Source: Eucommia ulmoides (taxonomy: Eukaryota > Streptophyta > Magnoliopsida > Garryales > Eucommiaceae). Taken from it: a DNA stretch of 64,000 nucleotides. The position numbers and the translations under genes are program-made. Below, in pieces: positions 1 to 10,535 of the stretch. Position 1 is the stretch's first letter. Every line of letters begins with the position of its first letter. Under the pieces are notes generated by a model that was not told where the DNA came from, searched no databases, and saw only the letters and a program-made list of their open reading frames with translations. The stretch spans positions 49,788,897 through 49,852,896 of the forward strand of contig CM028330.1 in assembly GCA_016647705.1 (NCBI GenBank), read 5' to 3'.

Positions 1-68
1 AATTTTTCCCTCTAAAAATTAGTACATTCTCTCGTTCTTGTGGTAATTGTTTCACCTTTGCTGATTAG

Positions 69-3000
69 GATTCACCCGACTCTTCAATCACTCATCTGAA
101 CCCACGGGATCGCAGCTCTGAAAAGAGAGATGACAGTGGTGATGTGGAACGGACTCTCAAGATGGTAGCATCGGGTGTAGTTGGTCACCAAAACGGCATA
201 GCTGATGTAATTTTTAATTTCATTTTGCTAGTAGTTATTTCTCCATATCATTTTATTTCCCTCTTCGTTTATGCGATGGAATTCTTTAGCATTCAGGTAT
301 TTGGTCGAAGCCTAACAGCGAGAATTTCACTCAGTGCATTGATCAGCCAAAGAGTCATAAAAGTAAGAGCTATTGAGATAGTTGAATTCAACTAAAGTAA
401 ATAATTGAATTCAACTAAAGAAACTCACTTTCTTTGTGATTACAAGATCCGGCTTCTTAACCTTTTTTTTTTCCTCGTGGCAGAGCCGGATGCAAAGACA
501 AATGGTTACCTTCTGATAAATGCGAACGGTGGCTTGAATCAGATGAGATTTGGGGTCTGTTTGCTTTGATGATTCTGTATGCATGTGAATTTGTTTTATT
601 TATTTTTCTGATAAACAAATAGTTTTAGAGTGCAGATCTGTGATATGGTTGCTGTTGCTAAAATCATGAAGGCAACACTTGTTCTTCCTTCTCTTGATCA
701 CACTTCCTACTGGGCTGATGACAGGTACTTTCTTGATTGTCTTCCTTCTGTTCCCTGAAAACTTGAAACGGAAACAAAAAAATATGTGAACAGAAACAGT
801 ACCTAAGATTATCTAACGTGTCTATTCCTTGTTAATCTGCAGTGGCTTTAAAGATCTTTTTGATTGGCAACATTTCATTGAGACACTGAAAGATGACATC
901 CACATTGTTGAGACATTGCCACCGGCCTATGCAGGAATTGAACCATTCACAAAGACCCCAATATCTTGGTCTAAGGTGAACATCCACCTTTTATTCATTA
1001 ACCATTTCAATGTGTGTGTGCGTATACATGCACACACATATATAAAGGACACCGCAGTGCATGAAGGCTCCTGCCACTGCGGGGATTAGGAAGGGTCAGA
1101 TGTATGCAGTCTTACCCCTGTATACCGAGAGACTAGTTCTAAGTTTTAAATTCAGGACCTCTAGGTCATAATAGAGCAATTTTACCATTGTACCTAAGGC
1201 TCCTCCTCCCCCTCCCCCTCACCCTCACACACACACTTTCTCTCTCTCTCACACACACACACACGCACACACATATATATATTTCTTTCTTCTGGAATGA
1301 ATATCACACCTGGATTTCAAAAATTAGGTTATTTTCGTCTTGCAATGAATTATTAACTCCATAATTTGATCGCTTAATATGATGCGAATAATATTTTCAA
1401 ATTCACATTTAAAATGGTGATAAATTTGTCCTCCTCTCAGGCAAGCTATTACAAGTCGGACATCCTCCCACTATTGAAGCATTACAAAGTAGTGTACTTC
1501 ACTCATAGCGATTCACGAATCGCCAACAATGGCCTCCCCAGTTCGATACAAAAGCTAAGGTGCCGTGTAAATTACAGGGCATTGAAATATTCTTCTCCCA
1601 TAGAAGAACTTGGAGAAATTTTGGTTTCTAGAATGCGACAGAATGGAAGCCCTTATCTTGCTCTCCATTTGAGGTATGTGTGCTTTTATTTATCTTTTCT
1701 TTTGTTGTTACTTATTTTTTTTTGTATATTTTCGACTGCAATGTTCAATATTATGAATTTTAAAGATCGCATAAACAGAAATGTTCATTGTAATCATATG
1801 TTTATACTAAGGATTTCCCATGCCTATACCTATTTTTAAATTTGTAAGTGTTAAAAAATAGTAAATAATAATAAAATATTTAATAAATTACATATATGAA
1901 AGATACAAAGTATAATTAAAATCAATCACTTTGAAGTGGAAGTGGAAGTATAAAATTTTTGAGCGGGAATTTTCCCCGCAAATATTTCATTGCTTCATCT
2001 ATCTAATCCATTGAGTGGGTTGGTAGTCAATTGAGTAGTGACGCACCCCGTTTTTTCGAAAAGGAAAAGAATATTAAATGACAAATAAGCTTAAGGAGAG
2101 AATTTTTAAAGCGCCGGTTTTTTCAAAAGATATACTTAGGTCGTTTTAAAAAATAAAGAGTCGCCACCTAGCATTGGGTTTAAATGATGCGCTAGGTCAC
2201 CGAATTTTTAGAAAACAGTTTAAAAGACCTAAGTAAAAAAATTGACTCCAAAAAACACGGTCAAACCAAAGATTCATTTAAAGGCTCGGGGGTTAGTTAC
2301 GCTCGGGGAAGGTGTTAGGCACCCCAAAACGCCCATCCGAAAACGGTATCTTATATCCAATCAAGTCCAATTAGTTTAGTTCGAATGTTTTATTTTATTT
2401 TGAAATCATTTCCTTCTTATAAAATCTTTTTGGTATTTTTCACAAATAAGGTGAGACAAGTTTTGAGATTTTGAAGAATGTTCCCCCGGTATAACCTCTT
2501 ATCGAATATTAAAGATTCGACAAGGATGGTCCCCGGGGGGGTTTATGTATGTTTCCGAGAGACTTCTTTAATTTAAATAGGCAAACTAAAATAGATGAAT
2601 GAGATTTGAAAATATGAATGCAAAACTAACATCTAAATGAGTTTTATTTTTTATGCAAAAGTGACTAAAAAAAACTAAATGATTTAATTTAAATATATTG
2701 ATGCAAACTAATATGAATACGAGAATCGAATAAGGGACACTACGTGAATTAACGTGATTATGCGTGACAATGATTTAATTAAGAAATATAAGTGGTGCAC
2801 GTGTCATGACTAGATGTGAAAAAGTAGCGTAGATTCGTAAAAAAATAAAAATAAAAAATAAAAATAAAAACTATATGTATAAAAAATGTAAGTGGTGAAA
2901 GTGTCCTAAACATGCCGTCTAAATGATACAAGAAATAAACATACTAAGTGGATGTAAAGAAAATCTACTTTGAGTTTGTTTGATTAATTTAAAGATATCC

Positions 3001-6000
3001 CATTTTGAAATTCCGTCAAATTCTGTGGATAAGAGAATCGAGGGAGGTTTGCGGAAATAATTTAGTTGAAATTAATTTTTTCGATACTTTAAAAGAAATC
3101 ACACGAAAAATTTACCGAAGGAAGAGATTTCCTAAAACCATTCATTTCTAAATTCCACTCGAGTCGGGGAATAGAAATGAGGTCACGGAAAACTCTCCCA
3201 CGATTTATCGAATCGTCGGATTCACTTTAAGGTCCGTAAGGATTAATTTCTACAAATAAAAGATTTTTTTTTTTTTTTAGGGTTTTGATAACAAGAATAA
3301 AAATAAATAAATAAAATACAGAAAAATAAACAACGAAAACATACTTCACCTAACGATTGGGGGTTAGGTTTAAGCACGAGAAATCCACCCCGACGTTTTC
3401 ATCGGATCATCGGACGATTTTATTTTTTTGTGTTTATGAATTTGTAAACAAAATCAAAATAAAATAAAATACATAATGAAAACGTCCTTTACCTAACGAT
3501 CGGGGATTAAATTTAAGTACGAGAAACCCACCCTGACGTTTTCATCGGATCATCGGATGACAATACATAAATAAATAAATAAAACTTGCAGAAATTTAAA
3601 TTGCGAAAAGAATAAAATAAGCTGAAAGAATAATTAAAAATTAGAAAAATATACTTGTTCTAGGTCAAGAATCTCAATACCCGTATTTTTCTCTCTCGCA
3701 GACGGCTTCTCGAAAGGGTTTTGAGAATCACTCTTCTAAAGGGGGTGATTCCTCTCAATTTTTTAATGTCCCCGAAGCGTTTCTCTCTGATTTTTTTTTT
3801 TTTTTAAACTATGAGGGGAGAGTCTTATTTATAGGAAGGATGTGAAGTGCAAAATCCTAGAAACCCTAGGAAAACCTAATCTCAATTCAACGAGAAAAAA
3901 GAAACAAAATCTAAAAGGAAAGGGAAAAAGAAACTTAATCCCATTTTGACAAGGAAACCTTTTCTTTTCTTTTTTATTTTTCTTTTTTTTATTTTATCTT
4001 TCTTTTCTTTTTTCATTTCTCTCTCTCTCTCTCTCTCTCTATATGTATATATATATATATTTTTTTTTTACAATAATTTTTTTTATTTTTTTAAAATATA
4101 GCATAAAATTTTTGCGAGAAGGTTAAATGCTGTGTCTACAAGTAGTATAGAAAAAATTAAAGTTACTGAGTTGAGAGGTTGCATAGATTGAATTTCAACT
4201 ATTCATTTTTTGAAATTAAATTTGAACCGTGAAAATGTCTTCCCATCCTGATTTATGCCTAAACCTAAAGACTAAGGGGCCAGTGCACGCAAATTTAAGT
4301 GGTGCAAGATGCGATTTTGCCTGATAATTATAATGGAAATGCATTAATTGTTTGAAATAATGAAATTTGTTTAATTATGTTAAAGATTAAAATTCACACC
4401 AACCCGTTTCTGACCCAGTGAGACGGGTTCTAAGTAAATTGTTCCTGTCGAAGTTCACATTCTTAGATTCAAATCTCGAACTCCCATAAATTCATTTTGT
4501 TTTTTTCTTGTAGGTACGAGAAAGATATGCTTGCTTTTACGGGCTGTAGTCATAATTTGACGTCCGAAGAGGACATAGAGCTGCGTCGGATGCGGTACGA
4601 GGTCGGCCATTGGAAGGAAAAAGAGATTGATGGGTCAGAGAGAAGGAATCTCGGCGGGTGCCCTTTGACTCCGAGGGAAACCGCCCTTTTGCTCAAAGCC
4701 ATGGATTTTCCTTCCACCACGAGGATTTATTTGGTTGCGGGTGAAGCTTATGGAAATGGAAGCATGGATTATCTCACAGAGAGTTATCCAAATATTTTCT
4801 CGCATTCGAGTTTAGCGACCGAAGAAGGGCTGAAACCGTTCCGGAATCATCAGAATATGTTGGCCGGTTTGGACTATGTAGTTGCTCATCGGAGTGATGT
4901 TTTTGTTTATACGTATGATGGTAATATGGCGAAGGCAGTTCAGGGCCATAGGCGGTTCGAGGGCTTCAAGAAAACTATCAATCCAAACAGGTAGCATTCA
5001 AACCTGACAAATCATGGTGATTGTTAATCGTTTATTTGATTTACAACTTGAAAATAATTTTTAAAATTTTTGATTTTTTTCCAAAAATAGTTTTTTAAAA
5101 ATTGTTTGGTTTGGTTTTAAAATTATTTCATGATATAGTTTTTTATAATGATGGAAATATTATTATATTGTGCTTAAAGTAATTCATTTATTGTTCTTCA
5201 TCCTTATCTTTTTTCTCTTTATTTTTTAGTCCTTTGAATAAGTTTTTATTCTCCAGTTAATATTAACTAGTTGTTTTTCGGCTAATATTAATTAGTTGTT
5301 GGATCGATCTAGTTGATATTTATTAGTACTAAAAAGAGGACTATATTATACGTATCCCAAAATTGTTTGAGCTTTTTATTTTCGATTAAAAAGATATGGA
5401 TCGAAAATTTTAAACCAAACAATGCCCTAGTTTGTTTGTGTTTTTTTTTTTAATTGGCTGAAAGTTATATAAATGAAAACCGGAGATTTACAACAACGAT
5501 CATGGGAAAAATAAAGTAGATTTAGGGCCTAAAAATTTTAAGTTTTAAATTTTAAGTGTTAAAATTATAAGTGCTGAATTTATTAAGTGCTAAATATATT
5601 AAGTATTCAATTTCAAAAAAAATTATCTTTGTACAAAATTTTGTTCCCAAAATAATTTTTACAATTTTTAATTTTCTAAAATATTCTTTCTACAGTTTTC
5701 TCTATCTATTTTTTTTTTTTTTTTCAATTTATAGTTTATCTATCTATCTGTCTATATATATATATATATATATATTTAAACTTTATTGTATTGGTGTAAA
5801 ATGTTAGTTGTGATAATTAAGTGAGTTACGCATCACTTATAATTTTGAACAATTTTTAGTTTATGTTTATATTTTACGTAGTTACTTCATTTTGTTGTCA
5901 AACATATTTAATTTGATAAGCACTTAATGTATTCGGTTTTAAGCGGTTAATTGTGTTATCAAACGAAATCTTAGGGCATGTTTGATAAGCACTTAAAAAT

Positions 6001-6857
6001 TATGTGCTGAAAATTTAAGTACTGAAATTTTAAGTGCTGAAAATATCAGAAGGTTGTTTAATAAAATTGTGCTGAAAATTTAAGTGTTGAATTTATTTAT
6101 TTTTGTTTGATAAGTACAAAATTTATATGCTAAAAATTATTTAATTTACATAACTATCTTTGAATCAAGATAATATGGAGAAAAAAAAATCAGGACCAAA
6201 ATAATAAAATCAGGGTGAAATTTAAAAAAAAAAAAAAATTATATTAAAATTAAAAGTAAAAATTAACCTAAAAATATATAATTTTATACAGTTTGATTGC
6301 TTAAATTAAATTATAACAATAATTTAAATATAAAATAAAATTAAAACTCTAAAATAATCCAAAAAATCTAATTCTCATTGAACCTAACTCTAATTAAACT
6401 CGATAAAATAGTTAAAATATAATTTTTTTTAAGTAGAAAATAATGGAATGCATTAAGAAAAATGAAATAAGTGAAGGGGTCTTAACTTAATTTTATGATT
6501 TAATTTTTAAGTTAATTTAATTAATTAAGTAATATTAATTAATTACATTTATCAAATAAATTTAATTAATTAAGTACTTAATATAATTAGTTTTACGTAC
6601 TTTTTTTTTTTTTTTTCTTTTAATCAAACATGCCCTTTCTTATTTTATCTTGGTTTTGCAGGATGAAGTTTGTAAAATTGGTAGACGAATTCGATGAAGG
6701 AAGAATATCTTGGAAAAAATTCAGTTCTAAGGTGAAGAAGCTTCACGAGGACCGAATTGGTGCGCCTTACTTGAGGGAGGCCGGTGAATTTCCCAAGCTG
6801 GAAGAGAGCTTTTATGCGAATCCATTTCCGGGATGCATTTGCGAAAAGAATACATGA
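69..6857 (+). CDS. O-fucosyltransferase family protein (5'-partial, 7 visible exons)
   Basis: Exons read as 69-206, 486-554, 636-724, 843-975, 1441-1673, 4514-4990 and 6662-6857. All internal junctions have GT/AG borders and phases that join in frame; the stop TGA is at 6855-6857. They give 444 residues. Plant members are usually about 500-560 residues with an N-terminal signal anchor, so the anchor exon lies upstream of the window. Family marks are NGGLNQMR in exon 2 (start of the GDP-fucose-binding fold), [14 protein letters not shown] across the 1673/4514 junction, PLTPRE with RIYLVAGE in exon 6, and [12 protein letters not shown] at its end. Members are Golgi type II glycosyltransferases; some relatives use GDP-fucose on proteins and others are pectin rhamnosyltransferases, so the substrate is open. 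No break is seen in the visible reading frame. The first exon border (69) is the least certain. Introns 1674-4513 and 4991-6661 are swollen by transposons. Confidence 0.9.
3347..3558 (+). repeat. Two ~70-bp direct repeats inside the solo LTR
   Basis: The segment with CCTAACGATTGGGGGTTAGG and GACGTTTTCATCGGATCATC near 3347-3415 recurs with a few changes near 3489-3558, about 142 bp downstream. The intervening bases are A-rich. This is an internal duplication of the LTR. Confidence 0.75.
3960..4075. repeat. Pyrimidine tract, (CT)n and (TA)n microsatellites
   Basis: A T/C-rich run passes into (CT)n at about 4020-4041, then a TA-rich run and a T tract to 4070, just inside the 3' end of the solo LTR. 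Confidence 0.85.
5098..5428. mobile_element. Small MITE with ATTGTTTGGTTT inverted ends
   Basis: The left end reads ATTGTTTGGTTTGGTTTTAA; the reverse complement of the right end reads GCATTGTTTGGTTTAAAATT. The ends are inverted, AT-rich and roughly 330 bp apart with no ORF. I see no secure target duplication, so the borders are approximate. Confidence 0.5.
5973..6636. mobile_element. hAT-type MITE (~664 bp), terminal inverted repeat AGGGCATGTTTGAT
   Basis: The left end is AGGGCATGTTTGATAAGC and the right end ...TTAATCAAACATGCCCT, giving a perfect inverted AGGGCATGTTTGAT. Subterminal AAGTGCTGAAAATTTAAGT words repeat inside. The flanks share TCTTA but no clean 8-bp duplication, so it has been in place for some time. 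It ends just before the branchpoint and acceptor region of the last O-FucT exon, whose T-rich tract it donates. Confidence 0.75.
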
Positions 6858-8400
6858 AAAACAACTCAAATTATTTTATTTATTTACTGCTATCGAGCTG
6901 CAAAATGGGCGATTTGTTGCTGGAGCTTCAGATTTTTCTGGCCGAAAGACGGGAAATTTCCGGCCAAAAAGACGGGTTTGTCGGGATTACAGCTTGAACA
7001 GGTTAAGTAGATTTCAGCTTGGTGAGATACATCTGAAGAATAGCAGTAAACCTTCACAATTTTACAGGTGCGGTAAAGAAAAAAACAATATATCAATGCA
7101 AGTAATGTATTGATTTTAAAGGTTAATAGAAAAGATGAATTTTTACCGGGTTATTTACCTAAAATAAAATAAAATAATTACCACAGTATATTACCAAACC
7201 CACATAAAATGGGAGTGGTGCTCCCGGTTATCATAAAATGGGAGTACCATTCCTGTTTCATCCTACAACTATGGAAAAAAAAAATTGTGAAACGGGGGGA
7301 TAGCACGCCCGTTACATGCTTATCCGGTATCCCAGTTACACGTTTATCCGTTTTTCTAAACAGAGACGTGGTACGACCCCGTCTTTTATATATATATATA
7401 TGTGGTTAGTGTGCCAAAAATGTCACTTTTGGCCTTTAAAGTTTGAGATGGGTGTCTAATTAATTCCTATAGTTTTAAAAACAATACATTTGATCCTGAA
7501 GTTTGGGCTTGATGTCAATTTTTGACCGAATTGCCTATCTGCAAATCAAGAGACAGTAATTTGACAGATAATTTCATCAAGAAATTAGTGTGGGATAAGT
7601 GATGAAAATAGCCCTCAAATTACCATCATGTGCATGGCACGTACACAATTCCATCCAACTTGTAACAATCAATCAACTATTGGGCCAAATTGACATTAAA
7701 CCCAAGTCTCGGGGTCAAATATGTTATTTTTGAAACTAATTGGGTTTAATGTCAATTAGACCTCAATTGGGAAAATTATATTTTCGGTCCTCAAAGTATG
7801 GAGTGGGTGTCTACGTGGATATTGAAGTTTGTCAAATTACATATTTAATCCCTAGTTTTACATTTGTTTGAATTGAACAAAATTAAAAATATTGTTAATA
7901 ATTCAATGTATATATATTATTTAGTATATATCGCTATAATCGATGACAAATGATAAAAACATGTGAATTTATTTGTTAGGTTAAAAATATTGATAAAACT
8001 TGTTTCATCAATTTAGGCACAATTTGTTTACTGTTTCCGCTTCCTAATTTATGTTCTCATACTTGGAATTTTAAGATGAATATACAAAAACGTGTTAGAT
8101 AAATACGTATATGTTCCCAAATATTCTCAAAATATTGGGAGTAATTCTGGAATTTCTTAAGAATTTGAGAAACAAAAAATTATTGATTCTTATTCACTCC
8201 CACAAAACTATATTCACTCCCACAACTATTATCAATTTATTTAATAAGGATAAATGTTAAGAACCACCACCATGCCGACCACTACCCATGCCAACCGCAT
8301 TCACCACACCATCCAACACTAACGTCGGCCACCCCAACCATTCTGCCCACCACCGCGCCAATTGTCACAGAGTCAAATTTTCACCGTGAAAATTATAACC
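6858..8400. other. O-FucT 3' UTR and downstream intergenic DNA
   Basis: No gene is recognised. AATAAA-like signals lie at 7160-7185, suitable for O-FucT polyadenylation. Two related segments in direct orientation, around 7420-7480 (GTTTGAGATGGGTGTCT) and 7780-7850 (GTATGGAGTGGGTGTCT), look like parts of an old dispersed repeat. The rest is AT-rich with no further structure seen. Confidence 0.5.
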
Positions 8401-9360
8401 GAGTGATGGCCTAGTTGTGTACCAACTAGTCATCATTGTGAATGTCTTGTCATACAACGGAATCACACTAACAGAATATACGCCGAAACAAACAGTACCA
8501 AAACGTACTCACACAACGGCAAAACAATGTTTATGGAAAAACCCATCTTTCTATCATAACTCAGTAAATAAGGAACCAGATTGCAACTTTCGGTATGAAA
8601 TTGGCTGGAACATACTCACTACTTACAAAATCAGACTATCATGACTATTTATAAAGAAATATGGCAGTTGACATCCCCAACTCTGCATAGGTAGAATCTT
8701 GATATCTGTCTGACGCATGTACAACACCCAGTACAACAGTTTTTCAGTCTGAAAACTGCCCAGAACTGCTCTAGAAATTGTCCATCATGCCTTGTACACG
8801 TTTGTAACTTCTAGACCTTTAGCTCACCACAAACTAAACATTATTTCCAACGTTTTTGCATCGTGCCAACGTTTTGTCCGTTGCTATCTCGTTCCTTTAG
8901 TCATGTCGACGTTCACCAACGTCTCGCCATGCTGCTTGCTTGGCTAGAACGTGTCTTGCGCCCACATTCTGTTTGTTGCGTTGTTGTGCCCAACGACTTC
9001 CGAACGTCGTATGCATTTTTCGCACCAAAATATATCGCCGTTCCCAACAGTTTGTTATGCCGCGCACATGACACTGTCCACAACGTAGCATTGCGCCTAC
9101 GTTGTACTGCCTTGCCTCGGTGCTACACCAAAGTCTTTCATATTGCCCAACACCCGTTGGTGTTGTGCCACAACACCATTGCCCACCAACGTGCGCCATG
9201 TTCGTGCCTTCGTTGCCAATGACTCATTTGTGTCGCATGCACCGTATTCAGTAACAAAGTGCACCAAGTTGGTGTTGTTTGGTCCTCCAGCGTTATCAGG
9301 GGCTAACACCAATCTACAACCACTACCGCACATCTTCATCTTTTTCTCTCATTTCCTCTC
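8400..9360. repeat. CAACG-rich, GC-raised island in probable retroelement remnant
   Basis: From about 8840 to 9235 the words CAACG, AACGT, GCCCAAC and ACGTTG occur very often on both strands, in sequence clearly more GC-rich than its AT-rich flanks. Long overlapping ORFs on both strands are by-products of this composition and match nothing I know. 8400-8840 resembles a decayed LTR (TTGTGTACCAACTAGTC, A-rich central part), but no paired ends or target duplication were found. Confidence 0.4.
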
Positions 9361-9377
9361 TCTCTTTTACACACACA

Positions 9378-9378
9378 C

Positions 9379-9419
<41 letters not shown>
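9378..9419. repeat. (CA)n/(TA)n microsatellite
   Basis: ACACACACG passes into about 20 TA units. Confidence 0.95.
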
Positions 9420-9421
<2 letters not shown>

Positions 9422-9959
9422 AAACGACCTGAATTTAGTGGCAATCAAATGATTTTTTATTTTGTTGTTGTTCTGAGAAATTAAAAAACTATTTTAAGAA
9501 TAATTATCGTCACCAAACATGATTCCATTCTTAGAATACTCAGGAATGCAAGCAAAATTCTCATTCCATTTTATGGAGTGAAAATAGAAAAACAAAAATG
9601 TTAATGGTACGCCACCTTAACTTCTACATTTTATTGATTATCTTTGTCAAAATTAAGTGATGTATAAAGAAGTTTTAATGACAATTTTTTCTAGGATAAT
9701 AAACTAATTAGTTTTGGGATTCGTTTTCAAATTTCTTTCTGCAAATTGTACCACAAAAACTTGAAATTTTGGTAAAACTTTTAGCTGAACTTCAAAAAAC
9801 CAAACAAAAACAAAATTCCAATGTTTGGTTCCGTTTGGTACTTTAAAAATTTTGTTCTATTTGGTTCTAAAGAATACGAATTGGAACGTGATGCTTGAAT
9901 TTTGCACATAATCATGCATGTATCAGATAAAAGAATGCTTGTTCGTTCTCGTTCCTTGC

Positions 9960-10016
9960 ACAGCCACCTAAGCTCCAATACCGTTAACATATTCTTCCTT
10001 CCTCCTTCCTCCTCTT

Positions 10017-10049
<33 letters not shown>

Positions 10050-10190
10050 TACAGATCCATCGCCGTTCCTCCTCTCTCTCTCCTCTCTCTGATCCGTCGC
10101 CGCGACGGTCCAGATTTGTCGCGACAACGGATCTATGGGGGGGGGGGGGGGGGGGAGAGAGAGAGAGAGAGCTGACCGTCGGAGGAGAAA
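9960..10190. repeat. (CT)n tract, 19-base G run and (GA)n tract
   Basis: CT-rich sequence at 9990-10090 is followed by an uninterrupted run of 19 G (10137-10155) directly joined to (AG)n at 10156-10171. The CT and GA tracts could pair with each other. It lies beside the minus-strand ORF at 10196-10441, for which it would be downstream. Confidence 0.9.
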
Positions 10191-10195
10191 GCTAA

Positions 10196-10441
10196 TCAAA
10201 CAGGACTGAGAAGCTCAGAGATCGAGGGTTTCGGCTCGGAATTCATCCCGATGATGACCAACGGTATGAAACCATAGTGAGTGTTCACTTTTTCCTTCAA
10301 GCTCTTCACCACCGATTGTTCTTCGTCGGTTGGCGCCTTGACTTCGCCGGCTTCCCCTTCACCTTCAAACTCAGCTTCGCCGGAGCAGAAAGAGAGAGGG
10401 GAGAGAGAGGAGAGAGAGAGATGGGGGTTGTTCGGTTCCAC
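10196..10441 (-). pseudogene. Short unplaced protein-coding fragment
   Basis: A minus-strand reading frame of about 81 codons ends at TGA 10196-10198. It has no ATG at its left edge (the first in-frame codon used is GTG, just after a TAA), so it is not a complete gene as it stands. Composition is protein-like: an acidic Glu/Gly-rich stretch, then a lysine-rich segment ([10 protein letters not shown]), a short hydrophobic run ([14 protein letters not shown]) and a Pro/Ser tail. I do not recognise the family. The AAAAA-rich and CT/GA surroundings fit either a gene fragment carried by a transposon or a terminal exon whose upstream exons are gone. Confidence 0.3.
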
Positions 10442-10535
10442 CAGTTAGAAGAGGGGATGGCGGCCTAGGGCAATTCGTCTTCTTCTTTTTTTCTTTTTAA
10501 TTATTATTATTTTATTTCGATAAAAAAAAAGTATA

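Larger units (their letters stand above)
2039..4140 (+). mobile_element. Solo LTR, Ogre/Tat-like Ty3/gypsy, in an intron of the O-FucT gene
   Basis: The element starts TGACGCACCCC and ends TGTGTCTACA, and it is flanked on both sides by AGTAG (2034-2038 and 4141-4145), the 5-bp target duplication expected of LTR element integration. It has no internal coding part or second LTR, so it is a solo LTR of 2102 bp left by recombination. The phrases GAGTCGCCACCTAGCAT (about 2158) and GGGGAAGGTGTTAGGCACCC (about 2305) are typical of plant Tat/Ogre-type LTRs; that lineage call is from memory. A related LTR begins at 53809. Long pyrimidine and AT microsatellites lie at its 3' end. Confidence 0.88.
4991..6661. 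repeat. Last O-FucT intron, filled with MITE-like repeats
   Basis: This 1.67-kb intron has no coding signal. Besides the two MITEs listed separately, 5525-5970 carries repeated words AAGTGCTAAA, TTAAGTGTT and GATAAGCACTTAA, ending in GTGTTATCAAACGAAATC. These are the subterminal words of the same family as 5973-6636, so it is probably a second, decayed copy abutting it. (TA)n lies at 5753-5775. Confidence 0.7.

Noticed and set aside
8863..9484. ORFs of about 100 codons on both strands
   Set aside because: They arise from the GC-raised CAACG-rich island. No family features, and opposing frames are equally open.
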